Below, piece after piece: positions 23,334 through 34,514 of a stretch of DNA of 64,000 nucleotides. Position numbers and translations under genes: made by a program. Position 1 is the stretch's first letter. Every line of letters starts with the position of its first letter. The stretch comes from Aplidium turbinatum (taxonomy: Eukaryota > Chordata > Ascidiacea > Aplousobranchia > Polyclinidae). Under the pieces are notes generated by a model. It was given only the letters and a program-made list of their open reading frames with translations. It was not told where the DNA came from and searched no databases. Location of the stretch: assembly GCA_918807975.1 (NCBI GenBank), contig OU964922.1, positions 29,872,329 to 29,936,328 of the forward strand, read 5' to 3'.

Positions 23334-23425
23334 AACCAGTGGTTTGATGACCATCTCTGGCTGGAGTATTCAGAAGCTAAGGATGCCGCATTTTGCTTTC
23401 CCTGTCGAGTTTTCAACAGCTTGGT
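23334..23425 (+). pseudogene. Zinc-finger exon of a ZMYM/TTF-type hAT transposase
   Basis: A short frame reads WFDDHLWLEYSEAKDAAFCF, then PCRVF. This is the N-terminal TTF-type zinc finger (WLEYSxxxDAAFCFPC) of ZMYM1/ZMYM5-like hAT proteins. No further transposase follows, so it is an isolated remnant, possibly an exon with the donor-like GTATATG after it. Confidence 0.7.
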
Positions 23426-23429
23426 ATAT

Positions 23430-24035
23430 GTTATAGTCCTGTTAATACAGTATTAGTTAAAGTTTATTGTATTAAACTGAAATTATGCTCCACCGGTGTT
23501 AAATGATTTTTTATTCTTAATGTTTCTTTATCCTATCCACGAAGATTTCATGCGCAATATAATGACAACAAAGTTTAAAACATAAAATGAGCAAACAATC
23601 ATATTATATACGTATTAAGATGCAAAAACTGCAGTATGACGAAATAATGCAACTAAAGTCAACATGTTCCCACGTTTATTAGACGTTAAAATACGTTTCT
23701 CTTGTAGTAAAATTCTTTTCTCATTCTTTTATTTCTCAGGATATTGCATTGCTTATTGCCTATAAATTGGAAGATTTGCGTCCCCGCGAGCAAGATTGTG
23801 CGTTTTTTACATCGATTTAACGCCCTACAATGTTGAACCGATGTAAAATCAGCAGATTTAGCTGGCTGGGGTTGGCGTTTTAATTGATTATTTTTACTTT
23901 CAGTGAAGCTTGTTTTTACTCAGTGAAGCTTGTTAATACTGTAATTATAATTAACTTAAAAACTGTAATAATCTCGCAAAAAAAAACAAAAAAACAATCA
24001 ACTTTATGTCTCTAAAACAAAGTTTGCCTAATTCT
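23430..24035. other. No gene; one dyad motif
   Basis: Near 23808-23860 is an imperfect dyad, ACATCGATTTAACGCC with its inverse CGATGTAAAA. It is related to the motifs in the 53-55 kb palindromes. Otherwise nothing is recognised. Confidence 0.4.
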
Positions 24036-24039
24036 AAAC

Positions 24040-24453
24040 GAAACTGCATTAAAAGAGCGAGTTTTGCCAATATCAAACATTCAAATATCTCAGCCTGGAA
24101 ATAGCAACAATAAAACATAGAGACTTAGCTTTATTTCCGAAAAATGCCGAAGAAAACATGATCTTATCCTTTTGCTATGCCACCGGACAGCACCATTTTA
24201 CAAAAATATTCATATCCACAATTTTGTTGAAAATGCTCTCAGAATGCACCAAACTGAAAGTAATTTTTCAAAAATATCTGGGGGAGACCCTCCAGACCCC
24301 CCGCCGCTAAGTGGCACCTTCGGCGAACACGCCAACGGGCTTCGCCCGCTGGCCGTCCACACCTCTCTTTTCAAAATTCCTGACTACGCTACTGTCTTGC
24401 ACTGTCAATATTTTGCCCCCCCCCCCAATGTTGAAGGTCCGGCGGCGCCACTG
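24040..24453 (-). mobile_element. hAT MITE remnants, two overlapping ends
   Basis: An inverted relative of the 39201-39627 MITE, with an end GACTACGCTACTG at 24382-24394. A second terminus, GGCGGCGCCACTG, ends at 24453. The body shares CAAAACTCGCTCTTTTAATG-like sequence with 39485. The left limit is approximate. Confidence 0.6.
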
Positions 24454-25128
24454 CCAGTAACATGATAAAATACGAATAAAAATGCTTCTAAAGTTGTATA
24501 TTTGGTCAACCAAAGTTATATAACTACGCAATCTAGTAAACTTGTACAAAACACCGGCCAGTGCAACGGAGTTTCGGTTCCTTATTTTTTCGCATCTACG
24601 GACGCCTACTGAATAGAGACGTAGTGTATCGGTGTTTTGTTTCAGAAACTGATGGAATAATTTCCATAAAAAGTAAAACCCCAAACAGGTACACTGCTAA
24701 ACTTCATAAGTTTCTTATTTCTTTTTATATTTTCGTTAATCAGAAAACCGATCCTGCAGAAGAAAAGACACCTGAAAAACAAGAGAACGCAAAACTAGGT
24801 TTCGTAAAGAAATACAATAATCAGTTATAAATAAATAAATGCAGCAACAAGCAAATTAAGAAATATCTCCACCATGCAAATTTTATTTTTTTGTTGGTAC
24901 TCAGAGAGTCATTTCTACATATTTTTTGATTTGTGAATGCTTGGTATCCTGAAGGCAGTCATGACGTCAATTTGACGTATTTTCGCCAAATTTTATTCCC
25001 GGACATATACTTTTAGCATCAATAAAGTTTGATTGAACTGTTAAGCCATACTTTTGTTTTTACTCTAAAGTTGTTTCGATAAGCTTATTGTGAAATTTCG
25101 TAGACAGTAAGTACAATGTTTTATAAAG

Positions 25129-25336
25129 CAGCGATTCAAAAGTGGGGAGTCACGAGTTCAAATCCGGTCGCAAAGCATGATTTTTAGATCGCCAAACAAA
25201 CTAAAGTGGGCCATGGCCTTTAGTATAAAGGCCATACAGGTGGTACCTCACATTGTAAACTTCCCACCAAGGAGTCGCATAGAAAATGATTTTCTGAAAT
25301 GGGGTCGCACAATAAAAAAAAGTCTGACAAGCACTG
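25129..25336. mobile_element. hAT-like MITE, copy B
   Basis: Orthologue by duplication of the element at 4060-4270, with ends CAGCGATTCAAAAGT and the inverse of CAGTGCTTGTCAGACTT. Confidence 0.55.
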
Positions 25337-25968
25337 CTTTAAAGGATACCATGCGCCTTGATGCATTAAAACTGGGTAGACTATATGTACCGGTCCGAAA
25401 CCCGATGTATCCTTTTTCGTTTCTTGTGTGGCCGTTCCTTTTCTTCCAATGATTTTTTTTTCCAAAATTCGTTTATGTGAGTAAAAATGTTCATCAAACT
25501 TAATTTCTTTTAATTTCCTTCTTAAAAATGGTCAATCGTCTCAATTAGTTTTGTTTTAGCGTTTTCACATTTAGGCTACATATATGAAATTATATTTCAT
25601 ATCTGCATGTACTTGAGTGGTTTTCCAGTAAAAGCTGAAAGTATGATTTAGTATTTATTTGCAGTGCAGTCATCAGTGAACACTACATTTCCTAACTGGC
25701 CCGGCGTTAAAATGATTGTCTACGCCTACTTTAAAAGATACCAAAAGCGATTCGATTTCGGGATTGTTTTCTGAGTTAATTTATATTCAAATCTGCCTAC
25801 ATAATGTAGCCTAAAACTGTTTTCTGAAACCGGGAAAAACCTATTTAACCACAGACAAAAATTTGCTTGTGGAATGGAAATTTTTTGTCTTTGTGGTTAT
25901 TTAATTTTTTATCAACAAATGTAATTTAATTTATTCTAGAAGCTTTTTTTCAGTTTGGTTTTTTTTTC

Positions 25969-26010
25969 AAATAAAAAGCAGCGGGAGCTTTGCCAGGGAA
26001 CAACTTCAGT
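25969..26010 (+). promoter_or_regulatory. Core promoter of cysteine-rich gene B
   Basis: AAATAAAAAG (25969-25978) and TCAGT (26006-26010), nearly unchanged from copy A. The bases between the TATA and initiator blocks are also the same. Confidence 0.5.
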
Positions 26011-26125
26011 TAAATAAGGTAGTTTGTGCTTGTTACGTATCTGTGTAAGCCGTCTTTTAGTATTTACAAGTTATTCTGATTTGTATTTAAAGACATCTCT
26101 ATAGATAAATTGCGGTCTATGTAAA

Positions 26126-29100
26126 ATGGTAAGTTAAAATCATAGTAGGCTATCCAATTTGGAAGAAAACATTTTGTCATACAATTTCAATAAACATAAT
26201 TAGGCTGCAGTGTGTTTATTGTTGTTATAGAGTAGCTTACAAGAGTATGGTTTTTGCTATGGATGCGGCACTATGTAAATTGTGTTGTTGTTTTTATACA
26301 TTTATATCAAGCTATGTATCCAACCATTAAGTTTCAAAAAAGTTTTTTTTGGAGAAATTTTGTGACCAATTTTTCTTTTCATCTAAAATTGTTAAACCTG
26401 CTTTGTTGGTGTTGTATAGTTTGACTTAGCACCAAATAAACAAAGTGCTTTCCAACAATGTAATTCCGATTCTATGCTCGGTGAAGCTGCAATGCCAAGT
26501 TATGAGGTTATGTTTAAAGCACTACCAGCTCTGCCCAGTGGCGTGATTAGTGCTTACTACTCCGGGCTTACTACTCTTTGATGATGATTCGTAAGCCGTA
26601 AAACATGATAGTTTACAAGCATTTTTTACTTGTTGGTTTAAAATCTTTATCCTCGAACTGACAAAGCCTTGATTGTATATTCTTGGTAGTTTCCCATATT
26701 TGTAGAGGCTCTTGACGCAGGGCCGGTTACCGAGATTGGCAAAATGAAGCTTTCCAATTGTTGAAGTGTTGTTGCCGGGGAATTATTCCACTCACCAGGT
26801 GCCGCTGAATGGAAAGCAGTCCTGAAATGCGTTTCTCAAACGCACACCCCGAGAGTCGAACCAGCGCCGCGTGATCTTTTTTTTTATTTTTTATTTTATT
26901 TTTTTGTGATCTTGAGCTAGGCGCGTAACCACTGAGCTAACGAGGCGGACTGTTAAATGTTGATACAACGCATAGCAAGAGACGTCCCACCCATGTCTTG
27001 TTATTGCTAGCAACTGGCTTCGGTTAGATGTCAGAGAGAATTCAATTAGGAAAAAACCTTGCCCAAAAAGTCTTAAAAAACAACTGGCCACCTGACTCTG
27101 TTAGTACCGTTGGTGTAGAAACCCACGTTGGAAATTATGACTTTCCGTTTTCAACATAGCCTACAGTTGGCTAACCAAGAAAGTGTTTACTTTGGAAGTA
27201 AAGTGTATTCTTAGTTTCAGTTTTAAAAACTTCAAACCAAATTCAAATTCATGGAATTTCTTCTTTGATAGATAAAGTAAATACTGGCATGGCCAACTAA
27301 TGCACTGTAGATTAGTTCTACGCTCGATATACGAAGATATCTCTCCTTATAGGTTATTAAATTACTCTTAAACATAACCTGTTTAATTTCCGTTGGTACT
27401 TTGAATGAACACTGAAACTTAATCACTTAATTAAGCACAAGCAGTGTACTTTGTAGACTACAAGTTACATTAAAATGCTATTTCCTGTGATTACGTAATA
27501 TAATTAGTAGGCCTAGAATGTCATAAGGAATCAAGTAGCTTACATTTTGTGTACAACAACAACTTTATTTAATTTGTTGTTTAGAAATTGTCAATTATCA
27601 TGATCTCTCTTGTGTATGGATCCTTCCTTGTAGCTGCAACTCCGCACATCTTTCGTAGGGGCTTGATAAGGTGTGGGTCTCAATTCGTTAAGACCGGGAG
27701 GTAAGAAAATATAGAAAAGTATAATTTAAAACGGCTTTTAATTTCATCATCTCCTTGTTATGCCTACTTGTGGACATAAAATCTTCAACAAGTTTATCAT
27801 TTTTTTCGACTACAACAACTTACAAGACAATTCATATGTCAAGTAGCCTATAAAAGGCTTAATTTTTAAAAACATTCTTAGATCGGATAGCCTTAAAAAT
27901 TAGAAAATAATATAGCCTACACTGCAATTATAACTGAACTTTATTGAATCGCAAGATATTGTGACAGCAACTTAAGGTCCAATTTCAGATTGGTCATGAC
28001 AGTAATGGGGGAAGAAAATATAATCACTGACAATTTAACTTGTAAGCCCAGTGTTAGGGCTTTAATTGCGGTATTACCACTTTGCATTCCATAGCTAAAC
28101 CTGCAGTAAACTCTATAGCCCAGGCATGCACAACACCTACGGCCCGCGGACCGCATGCGGCCCACGATATATTCCGTGATTTTCCTTTTTTGATAATAGT
28201 CTTGTATGTAAATTTCTTATTAATGTTAGGAATTTACACTTCGTTGGATTTATTATTGTTTGTCACCGTCGAGGGGTTACTTTTGTTGTAAAACCGCTTT
28301 TAATTTCATCATCTCATTGTTAGGCTACTTGTGGACATAAAATCTTCTACAAGTTTATCATTTTTTTCTTCTACAACAACTCATAAGACAATTCATATGT
28401 CAAGTAAAGGCTTAGTTTTTAAAAACATTCTTGGATCGGATAGCCTTAAAAATTTGAAAAAAATATACACTGCAACTGTAACTGAACTTTATTAAATCGC
28501 AAATTATTTTGATAGCAGCTAAAGGTCCAATTTCAGGTTGGTCATGACAGTAATGGGGAAGAGAATATAAACACTGATAATTTAACTTGTAAGCCCAGTG
28601 TTAAGGCTTCAATTGCGGCATAGCCACTTTGCATCCCATAGCTAAACCTGCAGTGCACTCTATAATATCTAAAAATTAATTTTCAATAATTGTTTAAGAA
28701 GTTAAAAATAGCAAACTTTTTGTTGCCTAAAGACGATGCAACGTAACAGCAGTAGGCTACTGTTGAAAGGATAACTTTGGCCCTGAACCAATGAAATCCT
28801 CTGGCTCCAAGTTAGCCTAAAACCCGCCTAAGAAAAGCGCACTATAATCAACAAATACGAGGTGGTTTCTTCAAGTTCTCGGGTCCCTTGAAACGGTTAC
28901 CGGCCCCTAAAATCACCTCGAGTCCAAACGTGCCCCTGTCAACACTACTGTCCACAAGCTAAGAAGTATTCTCAGGCGTTGCAGTTGTTTTAACATGGTA
29001 GGTCTCAATCTCATCGATAGGTTATCATGATGGTTCTGCTCACACTCTGGTCACCATTTTTGCATTGCTAAAACTACAAAAATTTAATGCTTCTTGATGT

Positions 29101-30163
29101 TAAACGCTGTTTTTAAGCTTTCGTAAGTAGCTTAGTTGCATTAAGCGTTAATAGCAAGCTCTGAAGACAAATTCACGGCTGTTAATTTTTCATTGGATGA
29201 TAGCTAGGCCTACTATTGTAGTAGCGTTATTTCTGTTTGATTTAGACTTAAACCTATGCAAACAAATGGCTACAAGTGGCGAAAACTTTTTACTAACACT
29301 CTTAATTATTCTTTTTACTAGTTCTTGCATTAACGAATCTAAACAAAAATAATTAGGGAGCTCTGGAGCTTCAAAAATAATAAAATTTTGTGAGCAAAGT
29401 GATTAACACAAACAATAAAAATAGAACTTTTATGATGGGGAGTCTGGGGGCTTGAGTCCATGGAACTTTAACAGTTTTCATATTTTTGTCATTTTTTTGC
29501 GAGTTGTTTGCTTTATTAACACTTTTAAAAGTCAACTAAATAAGTTATTTAGTTGAATAAACAATGTGTTCACTTTGGAATGTAGAATTGTTTTCTCGTA
29601 TTTTAAACGACACAATTTTTTGTATTTTATATACACACAGTGCTCAAACACGCGTGCTGCATGGTGTCGGTGAGGTTAATGATATGTAGGCCTAATTGAA
29701 TAAGTAAAAAGAGCAAATTTTTTTACAAACACGGAGCTGTAGGACTATTTTTTATAAATTTTGGGGGGAAGGGTAGCCTACGTGACCAAGTGTCGCTCTC
29801 TTGTACCTGCTGGAGGTTGACTATTAGTCTATTAGGCTATTTTTATCTACCCTTGTTAATCAGTATTTGTATTTCAGGTGCACCTTTCATCAAGCACCGC
29901 AGACAATAAAGATTCCTGGTTTGAGTTATAACACTTACAATGGATGGTGCAAAAGAATAAGCTTAGGTTTTGTCGACGTTCCCGACTGTGAAAACGCAGT
30001 ATGCACCAGCACTTGGGGAAGCCCTCCAAACCAACTTCAACGGTTGAGTGCTGAACCGATCTGTTTCGGAAAAACTCTGAAAATTGGAAATGATACACTT
30101 CACTGTGAGCTTCCTATTGCTTGTCGATGCAACACTGCAATTAAAGCCAGACGCATTTGTTGA
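26126..30163 (+). CDS. Secreted cysteine-rich protein, paralogue B (three exons)
   Basis: Exon 1 ends in ATG (26126-26128) before GTAAGT. Exon 2 is 27585-27700. Exon 3 coding is 29878-30163. The phases match paralogue A. The product is 134 residues with signal peptide MKLSIIMISLVYGSFLVAA. There are 10 Cys: the pair at positions 83 and 90 of A is replaced by Trp and Leu (W86, L93). The N-terminal half of exon 3 differs strongly from A (QAPQTIK against RGEPVN, and SLGFVD against NNFH), while the run ending IGNDTLHC is unchanged. No stop or frame shift interrupts it, so both paralogues look functional. Intron 2 is shorter because it lacks the hAT. Confidence 0.8.
26635..26948 (-). mobile_element. 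SINE (type 1), inserted after the duplication
   Basis: An antisense full-length copy in intron 1 of gene B. Copy A is unoccupied at ACTTGTTAAATGTTGATA (about 5728). The head has an internal T/A-rich expansion between two copies of GTGATC. The flanks ACTTGTT and ACTGTT look like a short target duplication. Confidence 0.8.
27731..28650 (+). repeat. Local duplication in intron 2 of gene B
   Basis: Units at about 27731-28121 and 28292-28650 both carry GGCTTTTAATTTCATCATCT-like starts and CATAGCTAAACCTGCAGT near the ends. Copy A has a single unit (about 6750-7130). A hAT-like scrap (28122-28291) sits exactly between the units. Confidence 0.75.
28122..28291. mobile_element. hAT terminal fragment between duplicated units
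   Basis: Starts CCCAGGCATGCACAACACC, then CGGCCCGCGGACCGCATGCG, the typical terminal sequence of a vertebrate- and invertebrate-wide hAT group. Only one end is present. Confidence 0.5.
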
Positions 30164-30774
30164 TAAATTAGATATCATATGGTTTGAGTGAGGAAGGTAC
30201 TTTTCCCACAGAATCCAGAACAGTTCTAGCACAAAACGACTAATGAGATTTATCGAAAAGTTTTATTTAATTATTATTTGTAGGCCTACATTTTTTCGTG
30301 TAGTTTGTTTATAGCGAAATGTCTTCATGTTTTTGTTACTAGCCTATGTACAATTTTTTACATTTTTTAGATGTTAATTTATATTTGTTTTTGACTTGAA
30401 ACGCGCACTTTGTACAGCATGATTACTGCAACAAATGTTTTTTATCTTTTAAGTTATTTTATTTCACAAAAGAAAAATTGTGGTTAAGGATGCTTTTTAC
30501 GATGAATTGATGATGAAAATAATGATGAACGGCAATACAGTATAATTGCAAACACAATTTCAGAAAGTGATGTATTGTTAAATACTTGTTGAGTTTGTTT
30601 ATTGACTTACTTTTAGTTTTGCAAAACAAGCTTAATTTCTGCGAAAGATCAAAGCCATATAGTTTTTTATTAGTTTTTATCATAACTTAAAAGTTGTTTT
30701 GTTGTAGTTTTTTTAGAGAAACTGGCATTGGCGTCATTTACAATGAATTCGTCCCTATATCCTTTTGTCTTGTT

Positions 30775-30780
30775 AATAAA
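30775..30780 (+). terminator. Candidate poly(A) signal of gene B
   Basis: AATAAA about 610 bases past the stop, conserved with copy A. Confidence 0.45.
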
Positions 30781-30814
30781 CATGTCTTCCTTTTTTACAT
30801 ACAAAGCTGTATTG

Positions 30815-31140
30815 ATTGAATCTTTATCCTCTGATTGGAAGAGCTTTTAAGAACTTAATCCTGGCAGTTTTACATACTTGTACAGTAGTACAGGTTTATT
30901 TGAACCACTGAAACAGGCCCGGTCACCGAGATTGACAGAGTGAAGTTTACGATTGTTAAAATATTGTTTCTGGGGAAATATTCAGCAATAATTGATGGAC
31001 ATCCATTAGGTGCCGCTGAATGGAAAGTAGTCCTTAGAATGCGTTGCTCAAGCGCATGCCCAGAGAGTTGAACCAGCTCGGCTTTATCTTTAAGCTTCTT
31101 TGTACCGTCACGCGCCAACCAACTGGGCTATCGGGCGGAC
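30815..31140 (-). mobile_element. SINE (type 1), copy B of 12160-12485
   Basis: Same insertion as in copy A. Small indels apart, it is collinear with it. Confidence 0.75.
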
Positions 31141-31371
31141 TGTTCGATATTTCGATATCAAAATACACAAAAATCCCACATTAGCCTATAACTGCGACTT
31201 CAGAGTTGTGCCCAATAGTGAATCTGAAGATGGGGTTTGGGTGGCTTAATTAGGCTAGTGCTTAGTTTCGTGTCCTTAAAATTGATATAGCCTAAATGAA
31301 ACACTGAGGGCCAAAAAACAAAGCCAAATTCATCCAGGGTCAAAAACATTTTTTCCTCCTTTCAAATTAGG

Positions 31372-31604
31372 TCGCTGCGTTAGCTTAGCTCAGTGGTTAA
31401 GTATTCAACTTTGTACACAGAAACCTCAAGATCAAGCTGAGCTGGTTCGGCTATCGGGGTGTGTGCTTGAGCAACGCATTTCAAGACTACTCTCCATTTA
31501 ATGATACCGTAGCCTATCTAGTAGATGGAATAATTTTCAAAACAACAACACTTTAACACCTCGGTAGCCGACCCTGCGTCAGTGGTTCAAAGCCTCTACA
31601 AGCA
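31372..31604 (+). mobile_element. SINE (type 1), truncated by a MITE
   Basis: Copy B of the 12718 SINE. The sequence stops at CTCTACAAGCAG, where a MITE end begins. Confidence 0.7.
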
Positions 31605-31720
31605 GCCATGGCCACCTAAAGATACGGCCTGATTTGTCACATTTTGCAGATATTTCCAAGTTTTTCTAACTTTGGGCGAACGTTTAAATAAATTTTTCTA
31701 AAAATTAGATTTTTGCGCTT
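31605..31720. mobile_element. MITE left end, family of 6310-6486
   Basis: Starts CATGGCCACCTAAAGATACG and runs through CTGATTTGTCACATTTTGCA and an inverse of the same family's centre. No right terminus is seen before 32040. Confidence 0.55.
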
Positions 31721-32039
31721 TCTTTATTCTTTTCCCCAGATGACACAATAGGTTTTAACATTCTCACATGTTGAAAAACAAAGAAAATTCGATTTCGAAG
31801 ATTTTAGTCAGACTGTTAATTTTCAATAACAGTCTGATTTTGCGTTTTTCAACTTACTTTTTCTCATTTGCTACTGCTTCCCCAAGGCAACAAAAAAGTT
31901 TTATGTCATTAGGAAACCGCAAAAAGTAGTTTTTGCTGTCTTGCGCGCTCGCATACTTACTGCAACGTTTCTGTTATTGGGGAATAAGTTTCTAATCGCT
32001 GAAGTCGTCTATTCTATGACGTAGGCCCCTCGACAAGTG

Positions 32040-32290
32040 AGTCCGGTGTTCCAAGCTTTCCAGACGCGGAAGGATCCTTCGATTAAGAAGGAGGCCACTT
32101 TTCTAGCCACCTCTGCTACTCCACGAGCAGGAACGCCCAAGGCCATCAGAGCTCGTCGGGGCATAGCTCCCGAGGGAGCCTACGACGAACGGAAGTGACA
32201 GGACGTCCCTGCAAGGGCGCTTCCTGTCTTCCTTTATGCTGAGACATAACTCATCGTAGCCCACTTGACGTGTTTCCTGTCGGCGGCTTT
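32040..32290 (-). mobile_element. Possible LINE tail, GC-rich
   Basis: Distinctly GC-rich compared with its surroundings. On the minus strand it reads DVLSLPFVVGSLGSYAP, which resembles the conserved VVGSLGSYxP tail seen in some LINE proteins. The match is a single short block, so this is tentative. Confidence 0.35.
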
Positions 32291-32706
32291 TCGAAGAGAA
32301 CAGTTTCTTGATTGGTAAAGTCATAAGCAACTGAGCTATCGGTGCACAAAGTAGCCTATACACGTATAAAATAATAATAATAAATAATAGCCTATAAATA
32401 AAATACTATTTTAACTACATCGTATAGCCTACATTGTTTGTTTTTTTGTATTGACAAACCAACATAAAATGCATTGATATAAATATAAACGAAACGAAGC
32501 CAAGCGTGAAGTAAACATGTTGCTACGTGCAATTTTTTTTCTATTTGATAAAATTTTCTGCCTTGAATCGAGTGAAGAGGATGTCCGATTCAGAGGTTTG
32601 CATGAAGCGGATCCAGACCCAGAGTTTACTATTTTTCATCGAATCCGGATCTCATCTTTTTTTAAAGAATCCGGATCCTAACTTTTCATGATTTTTTATT
32701 TTAATT

Positions 32707-33416
32707 TTGTGTAGAAAGATACCAAATTTTAATGAGCTTTCGGCAACATTTCCAAACCTGGAAAAACTTTTTAACCATCTGAAAGATCTTGAAAGTAGCT
32801 TGACCAACCATTACACAGAAAGGGTTGATTCAGTTCATAGCAAATTTAGTCATTTCATCGACACGTTTAATGAAACTTTAAATAAGCATGCACCTTTACG
32901 TTTGTTGTCTCGAAGAGAAAGAAAACTCAAGACCGACCCATGGCTAACAAAAAGAATTTTGAACTTCATCAAAACTAAAAACAGACTATATCACTTAAAA
33001 ATAAAAGACCCAACAAACACTTCTGTACAAGCAACATACAAAAAGTACAGAAATGTAGCCTACTTACTCATACCAAAGAGCAAGCAAAAAAATGCATTAC
33101 AGTTTTCTTATTACGCAAAGCAAGCACATGACATCATCAAGTACAAACATAAGCACACAGCTCACATACCAGAAGAAATAATTAGCACTGACAATGAAAA
33201 ATATCTGACCTTGAACAAATAAGTAACTGTTTTAATGATTATTTCACAGAAATTGGCCCTTCCATGGCATCTAAAGTGCCTCTACCGTCTACTGGCTCAT
33301 TACTGAAATTGCAAAGTGTCCCATTCTCCTTTTTCCTAAAACCTGTCAATCAAGAAGAAGTATTAAAACGTCTTAATAATCTTTCTGTCTCTAAAAGTAC
33401 AGGACATGATGGAATA
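32707..33416 (+). mobile_element. LINE (Jockey/CR1-like), 5' portion
   Basis: Two frames encode the stretch between endonuclease and reverse transcriptase: DPWLTKRILNFIKTKNRLYH (about 32937-32996), then FFLKPVNQEEVLKRLNNLSV, then SKSTGHDGI at the break. At 33415 a pogo-like element with TA copies interrupts the gene. The sequence resumes at 40255 in frame. There are frame changes within this part, and the 5' end is missing. Confidence 0.8.
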
Positions 33417-34514
33417 GAGGAGAGCTTGTATGGTTGTAACAGTAGTATGGTTGTAACACTGTAATTTTCTCCCAACGCGGTGAACCTTTACGTCACGTGA
33501 TAACGCCATTAGGTATTCAGTGATGGGCATTATCGGCGATAATTTATCGGCGATAATTATCGGCGATAAATTTTTATCGCTTATCGTTATCGCTTAATTA
33601 TTTTTTCAGTTATCGTTTATCGTTATCGCCAAAGGCAATATTTGATTATCGCCGATAATTAATCGCCGATAAATTTTAGTGGAAAAGTGGAAAGAACAGG
33701 GGCGTATCCTCAATGGAAGCAAGGGAAGCATTGCTTCCCCTGTCAAAATTCAAAAAAGAGAAAATTATATTTTTCAATAAAACGGTTTCGTAATTTCTTG
33801 ACCTGAATACAAATTAGAACGGTTTCTAACTCCTGTCCCCGTGTAATTTCAGCTCGGTTTTAATTTTAAAAAAGTTGGAAGCTTACGGAAGCAAAGATTC
33901 GTATCGCTTATCTTGCTCTCGTTTTTGCTACTAAGAAACAAGTGAGAGAGTAAGGAAAAAAAGCAGAGCAAAGTTTGCGCGAGTTACGTTTCTTTTAACT
34001 AATCCACAGAAGCAATTTTTCAATCGCTTCCATGGCGCAGGGTTACCAGATTGGCCAAATTCCTCAAATTAGGCTGTTTTGTTAAATTAATTCTTCAAAA
34101 TGCATAATAATAATGAATATTTCCCAAATATTGTAACCTTACCAGATGAAACCATGTTCACCATTGTTCAATATATGTTCTATACTTGTTTAATACTCGT
34201 AATGTGGCGGATTAAAACTCATCCACTACAGTCCTTTTATACTTGCTATTTTTCGGGCTATACTTGCAGAATTATTTTTGTTTCAATTTATTGAAATCCG
34301 CTAAAAGTCATAAAATCTATGTGCATTTTATTATTTTTAATAGAAACAGGTAAATATATCCATTTTTCCTTTTTGTCTAATGTTTTCCTTATTTTTGGTC
34401 TTTTTTTGTATTATTTTAGTTTTTAGACCTTATCATAATCTGGCAACTCTGCTTTGTTGGATATTGCGCCCGTGGGTTGAAATTAAAAAATTTAAAGCGC
34501 TGTTATGGTTATAA

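Larger units (their letters stand above)
24457..32560 (+). repeat. Segmental duplication, copy B
   Basis: Second copy of the 3385-17250 segment in direct orientation. B alone has the SINE at 26635-26948, the roughly 0.4-kb internal duplication at 27731-28650 and the MITE end at 31605. It lacks the A-specific hAT and MITE, so those inserted after the split (or were lost without trace, which is less likely for A's exact target duplications). Confidence 0.85.
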
